Assembly (NCBI GenBank): GCA_040005265.1
Contig: JBDTZF010000025.1
Coordinates: 1 to 25,320, forward strand
Length of the DNA stretch: 25,320 nucleotides
Reading direction: 5' to 3'
Source of the DNA: JBDTZF01 sp040005265
Lineage (GTDB): Bacteria; Verrucomicrobiota; Verrucomicrobiia; Chthoniobacterales; UBA10450
The translations under genes were made by a program, and so were the position numbers. Under the pieces are notes generated by a model, which saw only the letters and a program-made list of their open reading frames with translations, was not told the DNA's origin and searched no databases. This document shows positions 15,103 to 20,827 of the stretch, in pieces (positions within the stretch are counted from its first letter, which is position 1; the number at the start of each line of letters is the position of its first letter).

Positions 15103-15120
15103 GGCCAGCCGGCCTTTTTT
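15103..15120 (+). terminator. GC hairpin followed by a T run upstream of the DoxX gene
   Basis: GGCC (15103-15106) and GGCC (15111-15114) can pair around AGCC, followed at once by TTTTTT (15115-15120). The stem is only 4 bp, so termination would be weak. GGCCGGC at 15048-15054 can also pair with GCCGGCC at 15108-15114, giving a 7-bp stem with a long loop in front of the same T run. The site is 38 bases before the DoxX ATG and has no + strand gene just upstream to terminate. It may belong to the DoxX leader. Confidence 0.3.
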
Positions 15121-15157
15121 GCTTTCTACTTTTTCCCGCCCACTTCACCATTGCCGC

Positions 15158-15532
15158 ATGAAGATCCTTACCCTCATTGTCCGCATCCTTCTCGGATTAA
15201 TGTTTGTCGTATTCGGCTCGAATGCATTTCTCCACTTCCTCCCGATGCCACCCATGCCCCAGAATCTGTCCGGTGACTTCTTGAAGGTTTTCTTTGCCAG
15301 TGGCTACGTCTACGTGATCGGTGGCATGCAGGTTATTGGCGGGTTGCTTCTCCTAATCGGTTTTGTTCCCCTCGGCCTCACCATCCTCGGCGCAATCATT
15401 TTTAATATTTTGGTGTTCCACGCTCTAATGGCTCCGGAAGGATTTCCTCCAGCTATCGTCGTCACGGTGTTCGAGCTTTTCCTACTCTGGCGATATCGCG
15501 AGAACTTTGCGGGGTTAACTAAGAGAACCTAA
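15158..15532 (+). CDS. DoxX family membrane protein
   Basis: 124 aa from the ATG at 15158. An upstream in-frame start at 15119 would add residues with no family match. It has about four membrane segments, with the pattern RILLGLMFVVFGSNAFLHFLP near the N-terminus and GGMQVIGGLLLLIGFVPLG in the middle, typical of DoxX/DoxD-like proteins (PF07681/PF13564 type). The role of the family is poorly defined; links to thiosulfate:quinone oxidoreductase and to oxidative-stress membrane complexes are known for some members. Its TAA overlaps by two bases the reverse-strand TAG of the creatininase-family gene. Confidence 0.85.
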   Translation: MKILTLIVRILLGLMFVVFGSNAFLHFLPMPPMPQNLSGDFLKVFFASGYVYVIGGMQVIGGLLLLIGFVPLGLTILGAIIFNILVFHALMAPEGFPPAIVVTVFELFLLWRYRENFAGLTKRT

Positions 15533-16230
15533 CCCCACTGCTGGGCGAGCAAAGCACGCGTCTCCTCAACGCCGGCCTGCCAGATCTTCGCCATCTCGTC
15601 GTCGCTGCGCTGATATCGGCCGCCGTAGTTGCCATCTTTTAAGTAGGCCCGCACCGCTCGCGGATCCAGCCGCCGCAGGTGGTCGACGTCGCTCATCGGC
15701 TTCTGATCGTCAGGCATGTCGATCTTGGCCAGACGGGTCCACGGAAAATTCTCCATCCACGAGGCATGCGATGCGACGGGATCGATCGCTTGCACCTGCG
15801 CCCAAACTTTTGGCGCGTTCCACCAATTGTGAAATTTGATCTGCACACCCGGATGATCGGCCATCCATTCGCCGGCGAGCCCCTGCGCGGGAATATTGCC
15901 GCCATGTCCGTTCACGATCAGGATTCGCTTAAACCCCTGCTCTGCCATCGCGTCCAGAATGTCGCGCAGGATCGACATGTAGGTTTCGACGCGCAGCGTA
16001 ATCGTACCCGGGAACGCGCGAAAATATGGCGTGATTCCATAAGCCAGCACCGGGAACACCGGAACACCTAGCGGTTCTGCCGCTTCGGTCGCGAGCCGCT
16101 CCGCCAAAATACTGTCGGTGCTCAGACTCAAATAAGCGTGTTGCTCCGTACATCCGAGAGGCAATACCGCGCGATCGTCCCGCTTGAGATACTCCTCCAC
16201 CATCATCCAATTCATGTCGCCGATACGCAT
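15529..16230 (-). CDS. Creatininase family metal-dependent amidohydrolase
   Basis: 233 aa with the family landmarks VLPLGCTEQHAYLSLSTDSI (22-41), PGTITLR (74-80), RILIVNGHGGN (102-112), and a late SHASWMENF (154-162). Candidate metal ligands are Glu29, His31, Asp39, His109 and Glu160. Known members hydrolyse creatinine or cyclic amides, or process peptides (MftE in mycofactocin synthesis). HAYLSLSTD replaces the common HGPHLPLGTD, so the active-site edge is altered and the substrate may differ. The ATG has AGGA 5 bases upstream. It lies 27 bases downstream of the reductase gene on the same strand and is probably in one operon with it. Confidence 0.88.
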   Translation of the reverse strand: MRIGDMNWMMVEEYLKRDDRAVLPLGCTEQHAYLSLSTDSILAERLATEAAEPLGVPVFPVLAYGITPYFRAFPGTITLRVETYMSILRDILDAMAEQGFKRILIVNGHGGNIPAQGLAGEWMADHPGVQIKFHNWWNAPKVWAQVQAIDPVASHASWMENFPWTRLAKIDMPDDQKPMSDVDHLRRLDPRAVRAYLKDGNYGGRYQRSDDEMAKIWQAGVEETRALLAQQWG

Positions 16231-16257
16231 CAGTTCCTGCTCGTCCTTAGAAATTGA

Positions 16258-17295
16258 TTATCGCTTCGGTTCTTCCGCCACTTGAAACACAATCTTGCCT
16301 CGGGTGTGTCGTGTGGCGATCTGTTCGTGCGCTTTCGCTACCTCCGACAAAGGGAACGTTTGCGATACCACCGGGGTGATCTTCTTCGCGTCGATTAACC
16401 GGCCTAACTCTTCGAGCACGCTCGCCTTCGGACTGGCCCGGAGTGTCACGCCGCGAATCCCGCGCGCAGTTAACTCCGCCGCGTCGGGCTCGTCCACGAT
16501 CGTCACGATGATTCCGCCCTTCTTCACCACGCCGTAAGACCGCTTCAGCGTCTCCCCACCTACTGCGTCCAGTACAACATCGACATCTTTGGCGACATCT
16601 TCGAATTTTGCCTTGGTATAATCGACCACTTGGTCGGCGCCCATCTGTTTTAGAAACTCCTGGTTCGCGGTCGATGCAGTCGCGATGACCTTTGCGCCAC
16701 GCGCCTTGGCGATTTGGATCGCGAAATGTCCAACCCCACCCGATCCGCCATGAATCAGAACGGTCTGCCCCGCGCTCAACTTCGCGGTGTCGACCATCGC
16801 CTGCCATGCAGTCGAACCGGCCGCTGGCACCGCCGCGGCTTGGGCATACGTCACGGCTTTTGGCTTGGGCGCAACCTCGTCTTCTTTCGCCACGACAAAT
16901 TCAGCGTAGCCGCCTTCGTCCGCCAAAGTAAAAAAAGCGAAAACCGGATCGCCGACTTTGAACTTCGTGATCTTCGCACCCGTTTTCTCGACCATCCCTG
17001 CAGCGTCCATTCCGAGAATCAACGGGAACTTGTTGCCAATCAATTCAGCCAGGTAGCCCTTGCAAATCGCGACATCCACAGGATTGACCGACGCCGCCAG
17101 TACGCGAACAAGAATTTCGTCGTCCTTCGGCTCCGGACGCAGAACATCTTCGAATTTCAAGGCCTCCGATCCGCCATAAGCGCGTATGACCACCGCCTTC
17201 ATCATCGGTTTCTCCGGTTGCGTCGCGGCCTGACCAGGAAGGATCGCCAGCGTCGCAAGACCACTAATTACCGCCAGTGTTGGTGAGAGCCGCAT
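16258..17295 (-). CDS. NADP-dependent MDR oxidoreductase (quinone-oxidoreductase-like), with signal-peptide-like leader
   Basis: 345 aa. The core from about residue 33 is a medium-chain dehydrogenase/reductase of the zinc-free quinone oxidoreductase type: MKAVVIRAYGG at the start, ASVNPVD (68-74), GMDAAGMVEKTG (95-106), nucleotide-binding HGGSGGVGHFA (182-192), then ADQVVDYT and LDAVGG. No structural zinc Cys cluster is present. The first 30 residues (MRLSPTLAVISGLATLAILPG and on to QAAT) look like a signal peptide, unusual for an NADPH-dependent enzyme. An internal ATG-ATG pair at residues 31-32 (about 17205) has GGAGA 6 bases before it, so a cytoplasmic form may be made. The upstream start has GGGAGAG about 10 bases before it. 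The creatininase-family gene follows 27 bases downstream. Confidence 0.88.
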   Translation of the reverse strand: MRLSPTLAVISGLATLAILPGQAATQPEKPMMKAVVIRAYGGSEALKFEDVLRPEPKDDEILVRVLAASVNPVDVAICKGYLAELIGNKFPLILGMDAAGMVEKTGAKITKFKVGDPVFAFFTLADEGGYAEFVVAKEDEVAPKPKAVTYAQAAAVPAAGSTAWQAMVDTAKLSAGQTVLIHGGSGGVGHFAIQIAKARGAKVIATASTANQEFLKQMGADQVVDYTKAKFEDVAKDVDVVLDAVGGETLKRSYGVVKKGGIIVTIVDEPDAAELTARGIRGVTLRASPKASVLEELGRLIDAKKITPVVSQTFPLSEVAKAHEQIATRHTRGKIVFQVAEEPKR

Positions 17296-17411
17296 CCGCC
17301 GAGCGTCTCTCCCAAACGCATTCGAAAGCGAGCGAAAAATGGAATCGAATCGGCCAGCCTAGGAAATTCCTGCTTTCCGCGTTCCTCAGAGATTGCTACT
17401 CTGGACCAATC

Positions 17412-17735
17412 ATGAACGGCGTTTGCGTCATCGTTGCTTACCGGCCCAAACCAGGCAAAGAAAGCGAACTGCTCGAACTCGTGCGCAATCGTGTGCCGAC
17501 GCTGCACAAGGAAGGTCTCGTCACCGGCCGCGTGCCCACGATCATGCGAGCGCGCGATGGCACGATCATTGAAGTTTCGGAATGGAAATCGCGGGAAGCC
17601 ATCGATGCTGCGCACAAGAACCCAAATGTTCTCGCGATGTGGAACAAGTTTTTTGCAATCTGCGATTGCATTCCGCTCAAGCAATTACTGGAAGCGGAGG
17701 AAATGTTCGCCGGGTTCGAGCCGGTTTCGGAATAG
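17412..17735 (+). CDS. Small ABM-fold (antibiotic biosynthesis monooxygenase-like) protein
   Basis: 107 aa from the ATG at 17412, with TGGA about 7 bases upstream. A longer frame back to 17277 runs over the divergent gene's start region and has no family match. The order of strands and helices fits the ferredoxin-like ABM/YgiN superfamily: VCVIVAYRPKPGKESELLEL, then GLVTGRVPTIMRARDGTIIE, then VSEWKSREAIDAAHKNPNV. Members are cofactor-free monooxygenases or stress proteins; activity is not predictable here. It probably starts a two-gene operon with the OsmC gene, 11 bases downstream. Confidence 0.75.
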   Translation: MNGVCVIVAYRPKPGKESELLELVRNRVPTLHKEGLVTGRVPTIMRARDGTIIEVSEWKSREAIDAAHKNPNVLAMWNKFFAICDCIPLKQLLEAEEMFAGFEPVSE

Positions 17736-17746
17736 TTACGTCACCC

Positions 17747-18214
17747 ATGGAAGGCTCAATCAAGACTGCAACCGGACAAACGAACTCAAGGCCCCCGCAC
17801 GTTGTCGTCCGCGGCAACGCGCGAGAATTCTTGCAGGAGGTCGAAAGCGGTAGACATCATCTGCGCGCCGACGAACCGATCGACGCCGGCGGCACCGACG
17901 CCGCCCCGGGACCGTACGATTATCTGCTCGTCGCACTGGGTGTCTGCACCTCGATGACAGTTGGCTTGTTCGCTCGCCGAAAACAATTTCCGTTGGAAAA
18001 TATTGTGGTCTCGCTCTCGCACTCACGCATCCACGCGAAGGATTGTGAAGATTGCGAGACCAAGGAAGGCATGCTCGACAGGATCGACATGTCGATCGAG
18101 CTGACCGGCTCGTTAACGTCAGAGCATCGGGCCAAGCTTATGGAAATCGCTGCAAAATGCCCGGTCTACCGCACGCTCACGTCCGAGATCAACATTCGCC
18201 ATCACGCCGTCTAG
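17747..18214 (+). CDS. OsmC family protein
   Basis: 155 aa. Seen: ADEPIDAGGTDAAPGPYDYL (41-60), LGVCTSMTV with Cys67, and AKCPVYRTL with Cys138. These are the two conserved cysteines of OsmC/Ohr thiol peroxidases, which reduce organic hydroperoxides with dihydrolipoyl or similar thiols. The GGTDxGPxPYDxLLxALGxCTSMT block is characteristic of the YhfA-like/OsmC group rather than Ohr. An extra Cys pair at 100/103 (KDCEDC) could be structural or bind metal; homologues with DCxxC in this position are familiar in this subgroup. The gene follows the ABM-fold gene with an 11-bp gap. Confidence 0.9.
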   Translation: MEGSIKTATGQTNSRPPHVVVRGNAREFLQEVESGRHHLRADEPIDAGGTDAAPGPYDYLLVALGVCTSMTVGLFARRKQFPLENIVVSLSHSRIHAKDCEDCETKEGMLDRIDMSIELTGSLTSEHRAKLMEIAAKCPVYRTLTSEINIRHHAV

Positions 18215-18265
18215 CAACATCTATTCGTCCGACGAATCGTCTTTTGAATCGTCCTCAGAATCCCT

Positions 18266-18637
18266 TTATTTCTCAATTCGCGGAAGGAATTCCTCGCGCA
18301 CAATTTTGCCGTCCTTCACGGTGTAAACGCCGACCTCGGACATTTGGAAACGCTTTTTCGAATCCTTGTCCGTTACGTCGATATCGTACTGCACCACGAA
18401 ACGATCGTGCGCTACGAATGGGTCGCTCACTTTGAAGCTGTGGACCTCCATTGCATCCACCCACCAATCGATTTTGCCGCGCACGCCTTCCATTCCTCGG
18501 GTCTCCGGTGAGCTGCCGTCTCGCGTCCGCGCCTCCATGCTCACGATGTCCTTGTCGTAAAGCGTCTCGAGCGCTTGGTACCAAGCTTGTTCCCGAACCA
18601 ACTCCACCACCTTTTGCGCGACTTGTTCCGTGGTCAT
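18266..18637 (-). CDS. SnoaL-like NTF2-fold protein
   Basis: 123 aa. The N-terminal helices (VAQKVVELVREQAWYQALETLYDKDIVSME) followed by GMEGVRGKIDWWVDAMEVHS and the strand series to VGVYTVKDGKIVREEFLPRI match SnoaL-like polyketide-cyclase-fold proteins (PF12680 type). AAGGA lies about 7 bases before the ATG. It is the last gene of the ArsR-headed cassette, 80 bases after the second SRPBCC gene. It is cytoplasmic, with no signal peptide. Substrate and activity are unknown. Confidence 0.85.
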   Translation of the reverse strand: MTTEQVAQKVVELVREQAWYQALETLYDKDIVSMEARTRDGSSPETRGMEGVRGKIDWWVDAMEVHSFKVSDPFVAHDRFVVQYDIDVTDKDSKKRFQMSEVGVYTVKDGKIVREEFLPRIEK

Positions 18638-18717
18638 GTTTTTCCTTTTCTATAAATCGACCCACCTTCGCCGAGGCTACTCCGAATGCTTTCGCGAGCA
18701 GGCGGCGCGGCAGGCAA

Positions 18718-19200
18718 TTACTTGCTGAAGAATTTCTCCAGTTTATTCAGCAGGCTGGTCCAGCCTTCGGTGTGACCATCGCGCGACTGTTCGCTCGGCA
18801 GTTGCTCGTGAGTCAGGCGGACCTCCGTGCCGCCATCTCGGTCTGACAGCTCCACAGTAACGACACTCGTATAATTTTCCCAGACCTCGTCGTCGTCCCA
18901 TTTCCAGGTGAAGACGATTTTTTTGCCGGATTGCATCTCGCGATATTCGCCGAGTGCCGTCATCTTCTCGCCTTCTGAATTGGTCAGATCCCATCGATAT
19001 TTCCCACCCACGCGAACGTCGGCGACGAAATCGTTCGTCTGAACGCTTTCCGGGCCGAACCATTGTTTCATCTGGTCGGGATCAGTCCACGCTTCATAAA
19101 CGCGATCGCGCGGAGCTTTAATAAGACGAGTTACTTCAAGCGAAAGGTTTTCCTCTTTTTTGGTATTCATGTTGTAGATTCTCTTTTGCTCAGCAGTCAT
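18718..19200 (-). CDS. SRPBCC (AHSA1-type) protein, second copy
   Basis: 160 aa from the ATG at 19200, which overlaps the preceding gene's TGA as ATGA. An alternative ATG at 19170 gives 150 aa and a more typical N-terminus. The START-like fold has LEVTRLIKAPRDRVYEAWTD, then MKQWFGPES, GKYRWDL, GEYREMQSGKKIVFTWKWDD, VTVELSDRDGGTEVRLTHEQL and a final GWTSLLNKLEKFF. AHSA1-type SRPBCC proteins bind hydrophobic small molecules and often sit beside ArsR regulators. Very tight coupling to the paralogue upstream suggests the pair works together. Confidence 0.9.
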   Translation of the reverse strand: MTAEQKRIYNMNTKKEENLSLEVTRLIKAPRDRVYEAWTDPDQMKQWFGPESVQTNDFVADVRVGGKYRWDLTNSEGEKMTALGEYREMQSGKKIVFTWKWDDDEVWENYTSVVTVELSDRDGGTEVRLTHEQLPSEQSRDGHTEGWTSLLNKLEKFFSK

Positions 19201-19643
19201 CTGTTCGCATCGCCCGCGAGATACTTAACGAGCTCGCCGAAGATCGCCGTCCAGCCTTCCACGAAATTGTTCCGCGCATACGCCGGAAGATCCGGGAAAG
19301 TTTCCAGGCCTTCGTGTGTGAGTTTCAGTCGCGTCTTGTCCCCCTCGTCAAACAACTCAAACGTGACCAGCGAGTTACCCTGCTCCCCCTTGTACCGCCA
19401 GGTGTAGGCTATTTTCTTTTCTGGAATCGCCTCCGTCACCTTGCAGAGATGGTGATAGTGCGTCCCTTCGTGGTCGACCGCAAACTCGAATTCGAAACCG
19501 GGCTCAGGCTTGAATTTCTTGAGATCGAAATACCAATGTCGCATCTCCTCCACATCGGTTAGCGCCTTCCAAACTCGATCGATCGGAGCATTGAAAATGC
19601 GTTCGATCGTTACAGCTTCAGTTAAATTATTCTGAGTCGTCAT
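19197..19643 (-). CDS. SRPBCC (AHSA1-type) protein, first copy
   Basis: 148 aa from the ATG at 19643. A longer frame to 19814 runs through the VOC gene in another frame and should be ignored. Fold landmarks: VTIERIFNAPIDRVWKALTD, MRHWYFDLKKFKPEPGFEFE, VTEAIPEKKIAYTWRYKG, VTFELFDEGDKTRLKLTHEGL and VEGWTAIFGELVKYL. It is clearly paralogous to the next gene but not a recent duplicate. It starts 13 bases after the VOC stop and ends overlapping the next ATG by four bases. The ribosome site is weak, so it may depend on coupling. Confidence 0.9.
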   Translation of the reverse strand: MTTQNNLTEAVTIERIFNAPIDRVWKALTDVEEMRHWYFDLKKFKPEPGFEFEFAVDHEGTHYHHLCKVTEAIPEKKIAYTWRYKGEQGNSLVTFELFDEGDKTRLKLTHEGLETFPDLPAYARNNFVEGWTAIFGELVKYLAGDANR

Positions 19644-19656
19644 AATGTTGGTTCGA

Positions 19657-20031
19657 TTACTTGGCTTTCGCGTCGGGTTCGATGACGCCGAAAACATTAC
19701 CCGCAGGATCCTCGGCGTAGGCCCGCCAGCCGACTTTCGGGATCGCCATTTTCGGAACGCAGATTTTCCCGCCCCGTTGCTCAATCTTCCTGATGGATAG
19801 ATCAAGCGACTCAACCGCCACTGTGTTTAGCGTGCCGGGGCTTTGACCATCGCGTGGACGGGTGAGCCCGCCATTGATCCCTGGCTCTTTGTCATCTCCC
19901 GTCGTGATGACCCAATATTCCACGGGACCACCTTCGAATTTCTGGAACTTCCATCCGAACACATCTTCGTAGAATGGCCGAACGGCTTCCGGATCGGGGG
20001 TATAAATTTCAAAATGAGTAACCCGCGGCAT
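19657..20031 (-). CDS. VOC (glyoxalase/bleomycin-resistance fold) protein
   Basis: 124 aa, one VOC domain with two beta-alpha-beta-beta-beta modules. The N-terminus MPRVTHFEIYTPDPEAVRPF Y has His6, a usual metal ligand. The C-terminal strand AGNVFGVIEPDAK holds Glu118, the matching second ligand. YEDVFGWKF and RAYAEDPAGN are family signatures. Small VOC proteins of this type act as dioxygenases, isomerases or binding proteins; the substrate is unknown. Its ATG comes one base after the stop of a possible 57-aa ORF, and it is part of the ArsR-led cassette. Confidence 0.9.
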   Translation of the reverse strand: MPRVTHFEIYTPDPEAVRPFYEDVFGWKFQKFEGGPVEYWVITTGDDKEPGINGGLTRPRDGQSPGTLNTVAVESLDLSIRKIEQRGGKICVPKMAIPKVGWRAYAEDPAGNVFGVIEPDAKAK

Positions 20032-20032
20032 T

Positions 20033-20206
20033 TTAGTACTTCTTTCTATTTGGCTGTCGTTTTGTTTTCGCTGTTTCGATACTCATCGTGGCGACGGACC
20101 CATTCCATCCCTTCACCCTTCCCTTCCCGCCGGCTGCTTCCGACACCACGCGCGGATTATCTATTTTGTTCTTTTGTGTTTCGGGTTTCGCCTCTTGCAG
20201 TTTCAT
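20033..20206 (-). CDS. Possible 57-aa basic miniprotein
   Basis: A short open frame from the ATG at 20206, with a strong AGAGGA ribosome site 7 bases upstream, to a TAA one base before the VOC gene's ATG. The product is Lys/Arg/Asn/Gln-rich, starts MKLQEAKPETQKNKIDNPRV and ends RQPNRKKY, with no hydrophobic segment. It overlaps the end of the CPVC miniprotein gene by 50 bases in another frame. The ribosome site and exact fit between its neighbours argue for translation; low-complexity composition argues for chance or a coupling relay. I recognise no family. Confidence 0.35.
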   Translation of the reverse strand: MKLQEAKPETQKNKIDNPRVVSEAAGGKGRVKGWNGSVATMSIETAKTKRQPNRKKY

Positions 20207-20336
20207 TTTTCGTTCCTCTGATTTTATTTGGCTTCTTTCGAGTTAAGAACTTGGTTGCTACGAACGCGGTCAATCCCCCGCTCGAAGTTGCCCAGGCTGC
20301 GGCCATTACGACAGTTGCTGCACACACCGGACACAT
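20157..20336 (-). CDS. 59-aa CPVC membrane miniprotein
   Basis: The ATG at 20336 comes 4 bases after the ArsR stop, with GGAAGG about 10 bases upstream. The product begins MCPVCAATVVMAAAWATSSG and continues GLTAFVATKF before a basic tail of about 28 residues. So there is one N-terminal Cys-x-x-Cys, one membrane helix (about 6-28) and a Lys/Arg-rich C-terminus placing the tail in the cytoplasm. I associate tiny MCPxC...GGLTAL proteins with ArsR/SRPBCC clusters in soil bacteria; that is recollection, not a search. The Cys pair could bind metal or act in thiol exchange. A longer upstream extension in this frame overlaps arsR and is not needed. Confidence 0.7.
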   Translation of the reverse strand: MCPVCAATVVMAAAWATSSGGLTAFVATKFLTRKKPNKIRGTKNETARGETRNTKEQNR

Positions 20337-20340
20337 CGCG

Positions 20341-20709
20341 CTAGGCCTTCCCTTTCTTGCCCGGGGGTTTGCTTGTCTTTTCCAAATACGCAGCCAGCCG
20401 ATCGAGCGAACCCTCCCAAAATCTTCGATACTCCTCCACCCACTGCGCAGCATCCTTGAGCGGCCTGGCCTCTAAACGCATTTCGTGGACGCGCCCATAA
20501 CGCCGGCGTCGAAGCAGTCCTGCTTTCTCCAGCACCCGCAAATGCTTTGAGATGGCCGGGAGCGACATCGCATGAGGCTTTGCCAGAAGCGTTACGCGTT
20601 GATCGCCGCGCGCCAGATGAGCAAGAATCCGGCGCCGGGTCGGATCGGCCAGAGCGGCGAAAGTCCGGTTCAAAGTCGCTGTGTTATATTTAACCATCTG
20701 GTTAACCAT
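20341..20709 (-). CDS. ArsR/SmtB family transcriptional regulator
   Basis: 122 aa from the ATG at 20709 (MVNQMVKYNTATLNRTF). An ATG four codons on (20697) and a TTG at 20733 are alternatives. The winged helix-turn-helix has FAALADPTRRRILAHLARGD (helices 1-2), then LLAKPHAMSLPAISKHLRVLEKAGLL (recognition helix) and the wing RRRRYGRVHEMRLE. No metal-binding Cys cluster (ELCVCDL type) is present, so it is not a classical metal sensor. It belongs to the ArsR group that commonly pairs with AHSA1/SRPBCC genes. It heads the - strand cassette to 18266. An inverted repeat overlapping its start codons suggests autorepression. Confidence 0.92.
   Translation of the reverse strand: MVNQMVKYNTATLNRTFAALADPTRRRILAHLARGDQRVTLLAKPHAMSLPAISKHLRVLEKAGLLRRRRYGRVHEMRLEARPLKDAAQWVEEYRRFWEGSLDRLAAYLEKTSKPPGKKGKA
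20690..20705. promoter_or_regulatory. Candidate ArsR operator, inverted repeat TTAACCA-TC-TGGTTAA
   Basis: A perfect 7+2+7 inverted repeat covers the ATG at 20697 and the first codons after the ATG at 20709. On the - strand the heptanucleotide-plus motif ATGGTTAA occurs twice, 12 bases apart. ArsR-family dimers typically bind 12-2-12-like inverted repeats at or near their own start. Position at the start of the arsR gene fits autoregulation. The pattern is seen; binding is inferred. Confidence 0.55.
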
Positions 20710-20738
20710 TGCGCAAAAAATCTCGGCATGCAAATAAA

Positions 20739-20744
20739 ATTATA
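20739..20744 (-). promoter_or_regulatory. Possible -10 element for the ArsR cassette
   Basis: TATAAT reads on the - strand within an AT-rich stretch, 30 bases before the arsR ATG at 20709. No convincing -35 is found 15-18 bases upstream. The candidate ArsR operator lies about 34 bases downstream of it, where a bound repressor would block elongation. Confidence 0.3.
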
Positions 20745-20827
20745 TAAATAATCTAGGTCGTAGAACCCCATCACTGTTCTTAAAGCTGGCCATTGCTGCC
20801 GTTCTTCGATAGCAATCGCGCCAACCC

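Noticed and set aside
16247..16807. 186-aa - strand ORF
   Set aside because: Shadow of the MDR reductase in another frame; Arg/Gly/Asp-rich with no domain pattern.
17277..17411. N-terminal extension of the ABM-fold protein
   Set aside because: Overlaps the divergent reductase start and its promoter region; the family-like start is the ATG at 17412 with a ribosome site.
20337..20453. N-terminal extension of the CPVC miniprotein frame to a 98-aa protein
   Set aside because: The extra 39 residues overlap arsR in another frame and have no protein-like pattern; the ATG at 20336 has a good ribosome site and fits the family-like start.
19843..20475. 210-aa ORF on the + strand
   Set aside because: It runs antisense over the VOC, miniprotein and arsR genes, and its translation shows low-complexity, frame-shadow composition.
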